Shown here: positions 51,858 to 60,524 of the stretch, piece after piece
Position numbering within the stretch: the first letter of the stretch is position 1
Layout of the letters: every line of letters begins with the position of its first letter
From: an uncultured Oribacterium sp.
Lineage (GTDB): Bacteria > Bacillota > Clostridia > Lachnospirales > Lachnospiraceae
Assembly: GCA_946413525.1 (NCBI GenBank)
Contig: CAMKKZ010000016.1
Coordinates: forward strand, 1-64,000
Direction: 5' to 3'
DNA: 64,000 bases
The notes under the pieces: model-generated
Databases searched by the model: none
What the model was told of the DNA's origin: nothing
What the model saw: the letters and a program-made list of their open reading frames with translations, nothing else
Program-made: the position numbers and the translations under genes

Positions 51858-52811
51858 TTAAATTTGTTCCAACTTTCTGATCTGTTCGAGAGAAGCGCTC
51901 CCTCCTGAAATAAGAAAACAGACCTTGTCTTTCGGGCTTATGGGCACGAGCCCCTGCAGAACCGCTCCAATTCCGATTGCGGAAGACGGCTCGCATAGCA
52001 GCTTCCCTTCCAAAAGCAGAAGCTTCATTCCTTTGAGAATATAGTCCTCGTCCACATCGAAAAAGCCATCCGTATGCGCGGAAACATATGGAAAGCATAG
52101 ATTTCCGGGAATCGAAGAAACCAGCGCGTCTGCAACGGTCTTGTTCGCTCCCACGTCAACCGGCTTCCCAGCCTTCAGGCTGACTGAATAGCGTGGAATC
52201 AAAGCCGGCTCCGCGCCATAAACCCTTACAGATGGTGAAATGGCTTTAATCGCCGTAGACACACCGGCAATCAATCCCCCGCCGCTGACCGGAACGACAA
52301 CGGCATCCAGCCCCGGGCATTGCCTCATGATCTCAATTCCGGCCGTTCCCTGCCCCGCCATAATGTCTTCATCATTGTAAGGCGGGAGCAGTGTGGCATT
52401 TCGTTCGCGGCACAAGCGTTCAGCCACTTCAAACCTCTCCGTCACATCGCACCGTATAATCTCCGCGCCCCATGAGCGGATCCTGTCCACCTTGACCTTT
52501 GCCGCAGTATAGGGTAAGACGATTGCCGCCGGAACACCGAACTCTTTCGAAGCATATGCAACCGCTTTTCCATGATTACCGGAAGATGCTGCCACAATGC
52601 CGCGCCGCAGGTCATTCGGGGATAACGAGAGGATCTTATTCATGGCGCCCCGATATTTGAACGAACCTGATATTTGCATGCATTCTGCTTTCACATAGAC
52701 TTCGCAGCCAAGAATGTCATCCAGGTCCTTCAAACGCAAAACCGGCGTTTTAAAAATATGCGCTTCAATCCGCTTATGAGCTTCTTCTATTTCCCTGATT
52801 GTCAATGCCAT
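51858..52811 (-). CDS. Threonine/serine dehydratase-type PLP enzyme
   Basis: This fold-type II PLP enzyme of the IlvA/TdcB/serine-racemase group has 317 residues and no regulatory ACT domain. The cofactor lysine is in SGSFKYRGAMNK (about residues 47-58). ASSGNHGKAVAYA binds the substrate carboxylate, VPVSGGGLIAGV (about 170) holds the PLP phosphate, and FLISGGSAS closes the site near the C-terminus. Without an ACT domain it is more likely a catabolic threonine dehydratase, serine racemase or hydroxyaspartate lyase than the isoleucine-pathway enzyme. Start chosen at the ATG with GGGAGG six bases upstream. Convergent with panE. Confidence 0.88.
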   Translation of the reverse strand: MALTIREIEEAHKRIEAHIFKTPVLRLKDLDDILGCEVYVKAECMQISGSFKYRGAMNKILSLSPNDLRRGIVAASSGNHGKAVAYASKEFGVPAAIVLPYTAAKVKVDRIRSWGAEIIRCDVTERFEVAERLCRERNATLLPPYNDEDIMAGQGTAGIEIMRQCPGLDAVVVPVSGGGLIAGVSTAIKAISPSVRVYGAEPALIPRYSVSLKAGKPVDVGANKTVADALVSSIPGNLCFPYVSAHTDGFFDVDEDYILKGMKLLLLEGKLLCEPSSAIGIGAVLQGLVPISPKDKVCFLISGGSASLEQIRKLEQI

Positions 52812-52956
52812 AAAAAACCCTCCCGTGCAGATCCTCATTCCTCCTTTATCGAATATCGAACAATTTTATTGCCCAATGAAAATATATCGTTCGATTTTAG
52901 TTGATTATTACATTTGTTTTGTTTAAAATAAAAGAAAAAAGAAAGGAGATGATTCC

Positions 52957-53187
52957 ATGCAGATTACCGCCACCGAGTTTAAACTGAACCTCGGCAAATA
53001 CCTGGATCTGGTTGAAATGGAAGACATCTGGATTACGCGCAACGGAAAAATGATCGCCAGGATGGTGAATCCCAATGTTCCTTCCGTCGATGCGATCTCC
53101 GGTGTTCTTGCCGGAAAAGTTTCTGCTGATATGAACCGTCACTCGCTGCGGGAAGAAAGGCTTTCCAAATATGAAACTGATGATTGA
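52957..53187 (+). CDS. Phd/YefM-type antitoxin
   Basis: The 76-residue product opens with MQITATEFKLNLGKYLDLVE, the classical Phd/YefM N-terminal DNA-binding strand-helix, then DIWITRNGKMIARMV, the second conserved strand pair. The C-terminal 30 residues would thread into the toxin. AAAGGAGATGATT precedes the ATG. Its 3' end overlaps the PIN-toxin start by 17 bases, the usual arrangement for a co-regulated type II toxin-antitoxin pair. It is expected to repress its own promoter together with the toxin. Confidence 0.9.
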   Translation: MQITATEFKLNLGKYLDLVEMEDIWITRNGKMIARMVNPNVPSVDAISGVLAGKVSADMNRHSLREERLSKYETDD

Positions 53188-53596
53188 CACCAATATTCTC
53201 CTGGACGTCCTGATCCACAGAGAACCTTTCTACGATGACTCCAGGGCTGTCCTGAAACTTTGTGAAGGTCATGACGTGAGTGGGTTTGTTTCTGCTTCTA
53301 CTGTTACGGACATTTTCTATATCACACGGAAAGCCTTGGGCAACGTGAAAGACACATACCGGATCATCAGCAATATCCTCAATATTGTCAAGATCCTTAC
53401 TGTGACCAACGACGATGTTATCTCCGCCTTTCAGGTCAAAGCAAAAGACTTCGAGGACTGCCTGATGGCTACCTGCGCCAGATCAAATAAGTGCGACGGT
53501 ATCGTTACAAGAAACAAGAAAGACTTCCTGAATTTTGGAATCACCCTGTACTCCCCCGAAGAATTGCTGCTCCTGTTTACAGACGTTGGATCTTAA
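53171..53596 (+). CDS. vapC: PIN-domain toxin (VapC-type ribonuclease)
   Basis: This 141-residue PIN-domain protein has the acidic set expected for a metal-dependent RNase: KLMIDTNILLDVLI (first Asp, residue 5), an acidic helix after DVISAFQVKAKDFEDCLMA (Asp of FEDCL, near 97), and CDGIVTRNKKDF (Asp near 111) with the downstream KDF. It overlaps the antitoxin gene and relies on coupled translation. VapC toxins cleave initiator tRNA, other tRNAs or the sarcin-ricin loop; the target here is unknown. A terminator lies about 270 bp beyond. Confidence 0.92.
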   Translation: MKLMIDTNILLDVLIHREPFYDDSRAVLKLCEGHDVSGFVSASTVTDIFYITRKALGNVKDTYRIISNILNIVKILTVTNDDVISAFQVKAKDFEDCLMATCARSNKCDGIVTRNKKDFLNFGITLYSPEELLLLFTDVGS

Positions 53597-53868
53597 GACA
53601 TGATGTGAATATGATTTGAATTCATGCGGATCCAGAAGTCCCCCATACAGCGTCTTTACCGGAATAGAAAGACATAAGAACAATTCCTTTGCAATCATGA
53701 CCTTCCGGTTCCCGATAAAACTGATCTAATCCGAATATATTTACATTATTAACCAGAGGTCTTTGCACTTTTAAGAAATACAATTACCGTAAAAACCATA
53801 CACAGCACAAGGATTCTGTGTCCTTAACTCTATTATTATGCCTATAAAAAGAAAAATGAGATGAGAAT

Positions 53869-53918
53869 GCCCTTTGAATCCTACTGCCTGTGTGTCGGGT
53901 TCCAAAGGGCTCTTTTTG
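53869..53918 (+). terminator. Rho-independent terminator after the toxin-antitoxin pair
   Basis: GCCCTTTG and CAAAGGGC pair and are followed by TCTTTTTG. Elsewhere in 53597-54242 I see no gene; the short ORFs there have no ribosome site. Confidence 0.75.
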
Positions 53919-54242
53919 ATTTATGTTTGTCCCCGCAGCATTGTTCCCCGTATTACGCCGAACAGAGAGCGGTATTTCTACTGTTCCAATGTTAGACAGG
54001 CAATCCATAGGGTCGCATGGGCATGGGCATCTGAATCCGTGATTAGGAAAGAAACCTTTCTGGAAAACTCATGCCTCAGATTCAACATCTGGCTGTAATT
54101 TAAAAAAGGAAGCCTCGAAGCATCAATAAGTTCGCCAGGCGCGTACATATTACCCTAAATCAACAAGCCAGATAGTGATATACATCTGTTCTTCCAGATA
54201 GCACTAAGAGTACAGATCCTTGTCTAGCGAGTACTTATTTGT

Positions 54243-54431
54243 CTATCTCGCTGTATCCCTTATCTCGAACGAGACACGCGGTGTAGGAAGACCTCCCATC
54301 TGCTCCGGACAGACGGTAATCACTTCATTTTCCTCCATCAGAATCAGATGAAGGACTTTCTCCTTCTGATTGTTTCCACCATTATATTTGCAGTTTTCAC
54401 CTGACAAACAGGCGCTGACTATGATCCTCAT
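54243..54431 (-). pseudogene. Truncated DUF523 protein
   Basis: The 62 residues match the N-terminal third of DUF523 (PF04463, normally about 150 residues): RIIVSACLSGENCKYNGGNN, then VITVCPEQMGGLPTPRVSFE. The frame stops after FEIRDTAR, before the conserved C-terminal cysteine motif, so the gene is broken. It starts ten bases after the nucleotidyltransferase stop and would be co-transcribed. Confidence 0.8.
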
Positions 54432-54441
54432 GTGATGATCC

Positions 54442-55245
54442 TCATGACACAATCCCCGCCTGCAGCTTGCAAAGCAACGACCGGAAAACCGTATTCAGCT
54501 CTGTATAATCATGGCAATGATCATCCGACGCCGTGTCCGAAATCTGCTTCTGCCTTGCGCATTCCTCAAGTATGAACGATATGATAAGCGGCATCTGAGG
54601 GTTTAGATTTTTTTCTTCCGTCTCCGCCTTCCTTGCCAGCAATTCCCGAATTGCTGCATACAGGTCCTGTGTCAGCACATCATCCGGTTCTCTGAACATG
54701 GTAAGCAGCTTTTCAAATTCCATCGGCGGAACAGCATGATAGCGTTCGATCCACCGGCAGCACAGAAGAGGCCGGAGCGCATAGAAGTATTTTTTATAGC
54801 GGATCATATCCCCGGCGAGATATCCCTGCATTGTACTGTTGGCGGTTCCGTAATAATGGCACAAAGCAGATTTTTCAGAGAAATAGTGCATGGCTGCTTC
54901 TTTCAGGGCGTCCCATTCCGCTGCCTTCCGGTAAATGATCGGCGAATTCGCCCATTCCATCACATTCGGATTTCCTTTTCCGAATGCCAGCAGCGCTTTG
55001 CGAAGATCCCAGCCGTTAATATCCAGGACTTCATCCAGCTGCCATTCGATAACGTCTTTCATAGTGTCGATCCGGAGGTATTCCTCCGGCCGGTGTACAT
55101 AGATAAAACGCACATCATAATCACTGTCCGGAGAAGCAAATCCCCAGGCACGGCTGCCTGACTCGACTGCGAGCAGGATCTTCACAGCATATTGATTTTC
55201 GATTGCATCCAGATTTTCCTGAATCTCTTTTTGAATGTCTCTCAT
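54442..55245 (-). CDS. RlaP-type nucleotidyltransferase (PF10127), first of an overlapping pair
   Basis: This DNA-polymerase-beta-superfamily nucleotidyltransferase has 267 residues. The catalytic signature is LLAVESGSRAWGFASPDSDY-DVRF (residues about 24-47): GS helix, then the D-x-D metal site in DSDYDVR. NVMEWANSPIIYR and KKYFYALRPLLCCRWIE are further family blocks. RlaP (RNA-ligase-associated polymerase beta) enzymes are found with RtcB-type RNA repair genes and are thought to modify or repair RNA ends. The reaction is not established for this protein. Its start overlaps the stop of the upstream second copy by four bases (ATGA-type), so the two are translationally coupled. Confidence 0.85.
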   Translation of the reverse strand: MRDIQKEIQENLDAIENQYAVKILLAVESGSRAWGFASPDSDYDVRFIYVHRPEEYLRIDTMKDVIEWQLDEVLDINGWDLRKALLAFGKGNPNVMEWANSPIIYRKAAEWDALKEAAMHYFSEKSALCHYYGTANSTMQGYLAGDMIRYKKYFYALRPLLCCRWIERYHAVPPMEFEKLLTMFREPDDVLTQDLYAAIRELLARKAETEEKNLNPQMPLIISFILEECARQKQISDTASDDHCHDYTELNTVFRSLLCKLQAGIVS

Positions 55246-56264
55246 CCGATCTCTCCAGTCACTACACGGCGATTGATATTTTCGACAAATGCTCCAACAG
55301 CCTTCATGTCCGGATTATCGGGAAGAATACCGCGGGCCTCCGCCTCATGGAAACGTTGTTCATAGTCTGTTACGATCTCGTAAAATGCCGGTGTCAGGAC
55401 ATTTTCCAGCATATAATCGCCATTCCGAATACTCCGAAGCAGCTCCAGGTCGGCTTCCGACCTGTGCGTGCGGATCTCGCCGTTCTCCAGAATATCGATT
55501 CCCATCATGAACAGCCGCACCAGATGCATGGCGTGTTTATTCAGGTGATTATCATCCTTCTTATGATTCCGCTTCCTGATCTTGTCATAGTCCCGTACCA
55601 CTGTGTGAAGCGTGTTCATCATGTCATTATACCGACGGAGCGGATAATGGCGGAAATCTGCATCCAGAAAAATCTCTGTCTCAAGGCCTTCTGTCTCAGC
55701 CGTATCGATATACAGCTTCGCACCGGTCTTATATTCCTCCTGCTGCCTGTGATTAAAATCATCCAGCGCATGTTTCACAGACTTCAGAATATGCTCTTCG
55801 CGGGACGGCTGCGGGAGCATATCCCTTGCGACCGCATTCTGAAGCCTCCGAAGCTGGGCATCCGCATAATGCCCGAAAGAAGCTGCTGCCCGTTTGGATA
55901 AGAAAAGCTGACGGTGATCCAGAAGTTCCTGCCCGACAGCCGTCTTTATCACATATTGATCATCATCCAGGCCCAGGATCTCGATCGTATTGGGATTGCA
56001 GTTCAGAAGCAGATTGACAAGTTTGTTAAATGAATAGATGACCGTATCTGTATTCAGATCCTCATACTGGTCAAACGATGTCAGGCCGATCAGATCCGAT
56101 GGAAGATTCAGCGCGACTCCCCGAAAGTCAATATCACTGCCTTCCCGGTTTGTACCATAGCCATGACTCCCGCTCACGCCAAGCAGCATGATACGGGAAC
56201 CCAGACGGGGATTGGTCTGAAGAAATTCATATTTTGATGTGTTCAGCAGTGCTTTAAAATCCAC
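55242..56264 (-). CDS. RlaP-type nucleotidyltransferase, second of the pair
   Basis: This 340-residue relative of the downstream gene has MLLGVSGSHGYGTNREGSDI-DFRGV near residues 26-50 (GS helix and D-x-D), ILGLDDDQYVIKTAVGQELL, and a long helical C-terminal part (YNDMMNTLHTVVRDYDKIRK; KHAMHLVRLFMMGIDILENG). It differs from its neighbour in length and middle region, so the pair probably recognises different substrates or forms a heteromer. It is first in the group. No rtcB ligase gene is inside this window; the Ro60-like DUF2828 gene is 16 kb away. Confidence 0.83.
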   Translation of the reverse strand: MDFKALLNTSKYEFLQTNPRLGSRIMLLGVSGSHGYGTNREGSDIDFRGVALNLPSDLIGLTSFDQYEDLNTDTVIYSFNKLVNLLLNCNPNTIEILGLDDDQYVIKTAVGQELLDHRQLFLSKRAAASFGHYADAQLRRLQNAVARDMLPQPSREEHILKSVKHALDDFNHRQQEEYKTGAKLYIDTAETEGLETEIFLDADFRHYPLRRYNDMMNTLHTVVRDYDKIRKRNHKKDDNHLNKHAMHLVRLFMMGIDILENGEIRTHRSEADLELLRSIRNGDYMLENVLTPAFYEIVTDYEQRFHEAEARGILPDNPDMKAVGAFVENINRRVVTGEIG

Positions 56265-56276
56265 ATGACCACCTCC

Positions 56277-56717
56277 TTACTGCAAGTTCTGATAAAACTC
56301 CACCGCCTTCCGGATCTCATCTGCAGTCGGGTGTCCTTTGGCGATCCCACCCACCAGCTTAAACGGTCCAAAAGTGTCGAATCCCTGACAGCGGTATTCC
56401 CCGATCTCAGGACAGTTCTTTTTCTGCGTGACAGCGCGGATTCCTTTCAGGAAATCGCCCTTCGGCGCTCCATGTGTATAGATGAAGAATACAGGCTTTT
56501 CATCCGGAAGATTTTTCTCCGCATACGCAATAATCCGCTTCGCAAAACTGCTGTAATAAATGCCGGAAGCAAATCCGATCCTGCCATAACCCGAGAGATC
56601 CGCGCCCTTGTCTGCTGTTACATCGATAAGATCGACATCGACCGCTGCCGCAATGGCATCGAGCAGTTTCTTTGTATTTCCGTGGTGTTTGGAATAATAG
56701 ACGATTGCTGTTTTCAT
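56277..56717 (-). CDS. Flavodoxin-family protein
   Basis: The 146-residue FMN-binding-type domain begins with KTAIVYYSKHHGNTKKLLDA: the S-K-x-x-G-N-T phosphate loop is at residues 9-15. FASGIYYSSFAKRI and FFIYTHGAPKGDF follow as the other cofactor-contact loops. The ORF track start adds 25 residues without support; ATG at 56717 has GGAG eight bases upstream. It lies 12 bases before the nucleotidyltransferase pair in the same direction, so it may head that transcript. A one- or two-electron carrier role is inferred from the fold. Confidence 0.87.
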   Translation of the reverse strand: MKTAIVYYSKHHGNTKKLLDAIAAAVDVDLIDVTADKGADLSGYGRIGFASGIYYSSFAKRIIAYAEKNLPDEKPVFFIYTHGAPKGDFLKGIRAVTQKKNCPEIGEYRCQGFDTFGPFKLVGGIAKGHPTADEIRKAVEFYQNLQ

Positions 56718-56938
56718 TATCTTGACTCCTGGTTCTTTGAAAATCTGCAGTGTTCTCTCATCCGGCATTCCACCGAAAACCTTATCCGACACAGTCTGAA
56801 ATTTCCCGCAGTCCGGAAGTGTGCATGAGTTCCCGAGCTTTTATGAATCTTGTAATATTGCTCGTGGAAATGTATGCCAACCCCTCAATTGGCACAATCA
56901 TTTCCACATGCAGCTATAATCTTTTCTTCTATCATTTT

Positions 56939-57253
56939 TCACTTCTTTTTCTTCGGAGCCGGAAGGGCGTCTACCATCCCTTCCAACAGTTTCCTCAAAA
57001 ACTCCTTATTCTCAATATTATCTACAAGGAGCATTTCCTTTGCCCCTTCATACGGCAATTCCAATTCCGCTTCCGGCATCATGTCTTTTGCAGCCTTCAC
57101 AGGCTTGACCAGGAAACGATCATCATAAACCCCACCGACAATCTTTCCCCTGTAGCAGATGATGTACTCACCCATCATTGGCTTGTATGTTACATCGTCC
57201 AATTCTGAAAGTTGTTCAAGGACGAAATCTAAATACTCTTTACTTGATGACAT
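56939..57253 (-). CDS. TfoX N-terminal-domain protein
   Basis: The 104 residues comprise one TfoX_N domain (PF04993): YLDFVLEQLSELDDVTYKPM, then MGEYIICYRGKIVGGVYDDR and FLVKPVKAAKDMMPEAELEL. It ends in a short basic tail (PAPKKKK). TfoX/Sxy regulates competence in gamma-proteobacteria, but such stand-alone domains are widespread in Firmicutes and their role there is not known. It is encoded in the same direction as its neighbours, with about 220 bp on the downstream side before the flavodoxin start. Confidence 0.85.
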   Translation of the reverse strand: MSSSKEYLDFVLEQLSELDDVTYKPMMGEYIICYRGKIVGGVYDDRFLVKPVKAAKDMMPEAELELPYEGAKEMLLVDNIENKEFLRKLLEGMVDALPAPKKKK

Positions 57254-57305
57254 TTTCTGATTCTCCTATAACTCGCACACCAGAATATATTCTTCAACAT
57301 TTTCA

Positions 57306-57752
57306 TCAACCGTCTTTCTTCTCAGGATCATATTCATTTCCTCTGCAGATCAGTTCCAGAGTGTCAGGCATCCAAATATAACCATGTACCTTGTTGTACT
57401 GATATTGCCGGAACTCTTCGTATTTTTGGTTTCCCTCTATCGCTACAATGCAACTCTCGTAATATCCATCGCCGGTAGTTCTGGGACCGCTGATAACCGA
57501 GAAGCCATCTGCTCTCAGCCTGAAAATCAGCTCGTCAACTCGCTCCTTGCTGCCGACAGAGAACGCCACATGAGCATAACCGGTACGGTTTATCATTTTC
57601 TCAATGTCAGTCATTTCTGGTTTTGACATTATTTCCAATCTTGCACCACTATCAAAGCTAATAAAAAAAGACCGAAAACCCGTATCGTTTTCATTACCTT
57701 CTTTGCCTCCGTCCGCTGTTCTTTTGTCATACGTTTCCTTGTCATAGTCAAT
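57306..57752 (-). pseudogene. 5'-truncated VOC (glyoxalase-like) gene remnant
   Basis: The ORF-track start is internal. Reading on upstream in frame gives [26 protein letters not shown], then [20 protein letters not shown] and [14 protein letters not shown], the classic second half of a VOC-fold metalloprotein. The first 40-50 residues are missing: the open frame runs back to the stop codon of the AlbA_2 gene at 57753 with no start. After VAIEGNQ the sequence no longer looks like VOC. It is a remnant, possibly fused to another fragment ([16 protein letters not shown]). Confidence 0.7.
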
Positions 57753-59408
57753 CTATTCTATCAATTTGTATTTTGCGTATTTTCCCTCACAGAGCAATTC
57801 CAGTTTTCCTTCCCTTTGCAATTTCTTGATAAGCGTATATGCCTGATTTGGCGTTATCTTGAGAAGATCCACTACATCCTGCTTATTGATAATCCCTTCC
57901 CGCGTCTCGGCCAATTTTATAATAAGTTCCGGATAACGGATGCTATCAATGCCCTTTTGCCTGACATATTGAACCGTTTCTTTATTCTCACGATATATTT
58001 TGACTCCGAGAATAAAGTATCTTTCCCTTCCCCGTCCAGATGCTTCTATAAGTCCCTGTTCAATCAGATTTTCAATTGCAGATCTCACTTTGTTTTCACC
58101 AAGATTCGTAATATCTACGATTCGATCCAACGTAGCACGTCTTTCTGTATTCATGACAGAAAGAATCATGAGTGTATAAATTGAAAGTGGCTTTCCCTGT
58201 CTATTCTGTTCGTCTGCAAGAAACTTTGCAAAAGGCAAATCCGCCCTTGCCCTCTGAATAAAAAGTTTAACCGTTCGACTCGTAGATTCAGAGTAATCCG
58301 GCCATGGTCTTCCAAATACAATAGACCCCTCATATATTCGATCAATTCCACGTCCGGTTTTTTCCGCAAGGCCAATGCGTTTCATTGCATCAGCTAATGC
58401 CGGATTTCTTCCATGCGGTTCCACGGTCAATAGATTTTTCAGGTTCACTCCGTCAACAAATCCGCCCGGATTACTAATAGACAAACCTTCATCATCAATT
58501 AAGACCCTGACACTGCCAAGCATTGTATAATCACGGTGACAAAATGCATTAACCAAACCTTCCCGAAAAGCAGCCCAGTCAAATTCGGGAACAGGGATTC
58601 GAAAAAGACCGTACTCTGTCTCTCGTTCCGGGTTCCATGCCTTGAGATATGTTTCATAATTTTCAAATAGCTCCAGCAACGGTTTACTATTCTCTTCGTT
58701 GATTCGTACCGCTGTTCCCTCCAATACCTGAAACGCTGATTTCGCAGTCGGCATCAATTCTGCAATCCGTTCCTCTTTTCCGATAAGCAATACCCCTGTG
58801 ACTGTAGGAGTATAATGGTCACCTGCCTGAGTGATCAAATGCAATGCTATGTCCAGTTCTTCATCTGACAGGGTTAGAAGATTCTTTTCCCCGCCTTGTC
58901 GTGTCTGAATAATTCTACGTAATCTAATCCTTTGATTCGGATCCAGATCTTCCATAGTTGCACCCGGCAATGGCTGTGCAGAAAAGTCCAGCATTCCCAA
59001 TTCAGCCAAACGAGAAGGTATTTCATACGGGTACATCGGTATTACTTCAGGGGTTCCGTCCAGTTTCATCCGTCTTCTCAGTATTTTCCCTGTCGATGTT
59101 GCTGCTATGCCTCTGCTCCTTGGAACCTCAATTTTCAAGACATCTTTATTCTCTTCAGTCAGGATTTCTGCTCTTACAGTAATAGGAGGAACCGTACTAT
59201 TTGCAATCAATGCAGTAACTCCAATGGCATCCCTATGCTTTTTATGAACTTCAGTTATTTCTCCATCATCCTCAACCCCTAAATAAAGGACACCTCCCGA
59301 AGTATTGGCCATTCCTACAATTCCTTCAATCAGGTCTCTGTCAGGATAACATTTCTTATCGCTTTTAAATTCTATCTCAAGCGTCTCTTTAAAAGGAATA
59401 GTCCGCAC
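57753..59408 (-). CDS. AlbA_2 / HATPase_c_4 domain transcriptional regulator
   Basis: The N-terminal 120 residues are an AlbA_2 (Schlafen-like, PF04326) domain: LEIEFKSDKKCYPDRDLIEG, then IVGMANTSGGVLYLGVEDDG. The middle has the PF13749 ATPase-like block (NAFCHRDYTMLGSVRVLIDD; RNPALADAMKRIGLAEKTGR-GI). The C-terminus carries two winged-helix segments (RIVDITNLGENKVRSAIENL and KQDVVDLLKITPNQAYTLIK). The family is annotated as ATP-dependent or putative transcriptional regulators; the ligand is unknown. The start is GTG with GGAGG eight bases upstream. A sigma70-type promoter and repeated AACTCGA sites lie just upstream, which fits autoregulation. Confidence 0.85.
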   Translation of the reverse strand: MRTIPFKETLEIEFKSDKKCYPDRDLIEGIVGMANTSGGVLYLGVEDDGEITEVHKKHRDAIGVTALIANSTVPPITVRAEILTEENKDVLKIEVPRSRGIAATSTGKILRRRMKLDGTPEVIPMYPYEIPSRLAELGMLDFSAQPLPGATMEDLDPNQRIRLRRIIQTRQGGEKNLLTLSDEELDIALHLITQAGDHYTPTVTGVLLIGKEERIAELMPTAKSAFQVLEGTAVRINEENSKPLLELFENYETYLKAWNPERETEYGLFRIPVPEFDWAAFREGLVNAFCHRDYTMLGSVRVLIDDEGLSISNPGGFVDGVNLKNLLTVEPHGRNPALADAMKRIGLAEKTGRGIDRIYEGSIVFGRPWPDYSESTSRTVKLFIQRARADLPFAKFLADEQNRQGKPLSIYTLMILSVMNTERRATLDRIVDITNLGENKVRSAIENLIEQGLIEASGRGRERYFILGVKIYRENKETVQYVRQKGIDSIRYPELIIKLAETREGIINKQDVVDLLKITPNQAYTLIKKLQREGKLELLCEGKYAKYKLIE

Positions 59409-59428
59409 TCACATCACCTCCAGAGCAC

Positions 59429-59502
59429 ATTATACTATATTTTAATTCAATTGTCGAGTTGGATCCGTTTTTAACTCGATTTCGCAAGTTACAACTCGAG
59501 TT
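59429..59502 (-). promoter_or_regulatory. Promoter and AACTCGA operator array of the AlbA_2 gene
   Basis: Minus-strand -35 TCGACA (59452-59457) and -10 TATAAT (59429-59434) are spaced by 17 bases. The heptamer AACTCGA or its complement occurs at 59454-59460, 59473-59479 and 59493-59502, the last as a perfect palindrome AACTCGAGTT. One copy overlaps the -35 box. Confidence 0.7.
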
Positions 59503-59589
59503 ATATCTAAACATCAACCAGATTATCATATTCTGAATCCTCAGGGACGTGTTCCAAAAGCAATATCCATTCAAAGTTACGGAGCTTGC

Positions 59590-59796
59590 TTAAGTCCTCT
59601 CATAAACTGACGATAAAATAGTGGTATACCGCAAATCGGCAATGTTTGAAAAGGAAGAGAGTGCTATGGATATTCGCTCTATCGAATTGAAATCAAGTGT
59701 TTCACAAGTACAAGTGACAAAATAATCAATTTTATAACACTTTTTGTCCGGATTTCTGTCCGAGAAAAGGATATCTTTTACGATTCGTTTAATCAT
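59590..59796 (-). CDS. Short hypothetical ORF
   Basis: Sixty-eight residues of unclear status. It begins 15 bases after the preceding ORF with AGGTGAT upstream of the ATG. The first eleven residues (MIKRIVKDILF) resemble the N-terminus of Firmicutes peptide deformylases, but nothing after that does, so it may be a decayed deformylase fragment or a chance ORF. Confidence is low. Confidence 0.3.
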   Translation of the reverse strand: MIKRIVKDILFSDRNPDKKCYKIDYFVTCTCETLDFNSIERISIALSSFSNIADLRYTTILSSVYERT

Positions 59797-59811
59797 GGAA
59801 CATCACCTATT

Positions 59812-60500
59812 TTATAATTCGTCAAAGGGCTGCATCTGCAACTGTGTGATGCAACCGTCGAAATTCTTGTACCGACAATATTCAAGGAACACATGATAGA
59901 ATTCCAGGATTGAGTCGTATACGGAGCCGTCGGCAAACGTGCGTGTGAGCGTAACCGGCTTCCGGAACTCAGCGGTCTTTTTCCCATCCCACACGGTGTA
60001 GACGATGTCCCCGACGCGGTTCAGAATCCCTGTCTTATTCTTTGCGGGATCAAACAGGATCTCCTCATCTTTCAACTGATAGGGCACGACAAGGCCCGCA
60101 ACGGCAATCTGCCCCTCCGTTGCCGCCCCGGATTCCCGGCCTGCGAAGGCCACGCCGTCGTAGAAGTCCGTATCGATCTCGAGGATCGGCAGGCTGTTAA
60201 AGTCCAGCGTGCCCTCCCTGGCGCCCTCCGTCAGGTCGGCCCTGCAGAGGCAAAGGCGGTCGCCGTTCTCTACCTGCACGAGATTCCCCTGAAGGTCCCG
60301 GTCCCCGGCCCGCGGCCTCCCGGCGCCTCGAATACATATCCGCAGACTTCGCCTATCTTCTTAACAACTTCCTCACTGTCCCCGTGAATTGCCCTTATCT
60401 TATGGATTGTAATGTCGTCAATGGACAAAAACTGGAATTTGAATATTAGAGAAAGAACGGCGCGAACGCTGCGGCTGCTTCCAAAGCTGCTGCGGTTCAT
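59812..60500 (-). pseudogene. Unrecognised gene split by a frameshift
   Basis: Two overlapping minus-strand ORFs appear to be parts of one gene. The upstream part (60270-60500) ends ...GYVFEAPGGRGPGTG. Shifting frame near 60300, in a run of C and G, gives DRDLQGNLVQVENGDRLCLC, which continues into the longer ORF (DFNSLPILEIDTDFYDGVAF; EFRKPVTLTRTFADGSVYDS). I do not recognise the family. The combined protein would be about 225 residues with no signal or membrane segment. The ATG at 60500 has no good ribosome site. It could be a genuine frameshift, a sequencing error in a GC-rich run, or two genes. Confidence 0.5.
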
Positions 60501-60524
60501 ATGGTCGAAGGAGCCCCGTGGCTC

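Noticed and set aside
53874-54098. Plus-strand ORF 53874-54098
   Set aside because: Starts inside the terminator hairpin, has no ribosome site and no domain.
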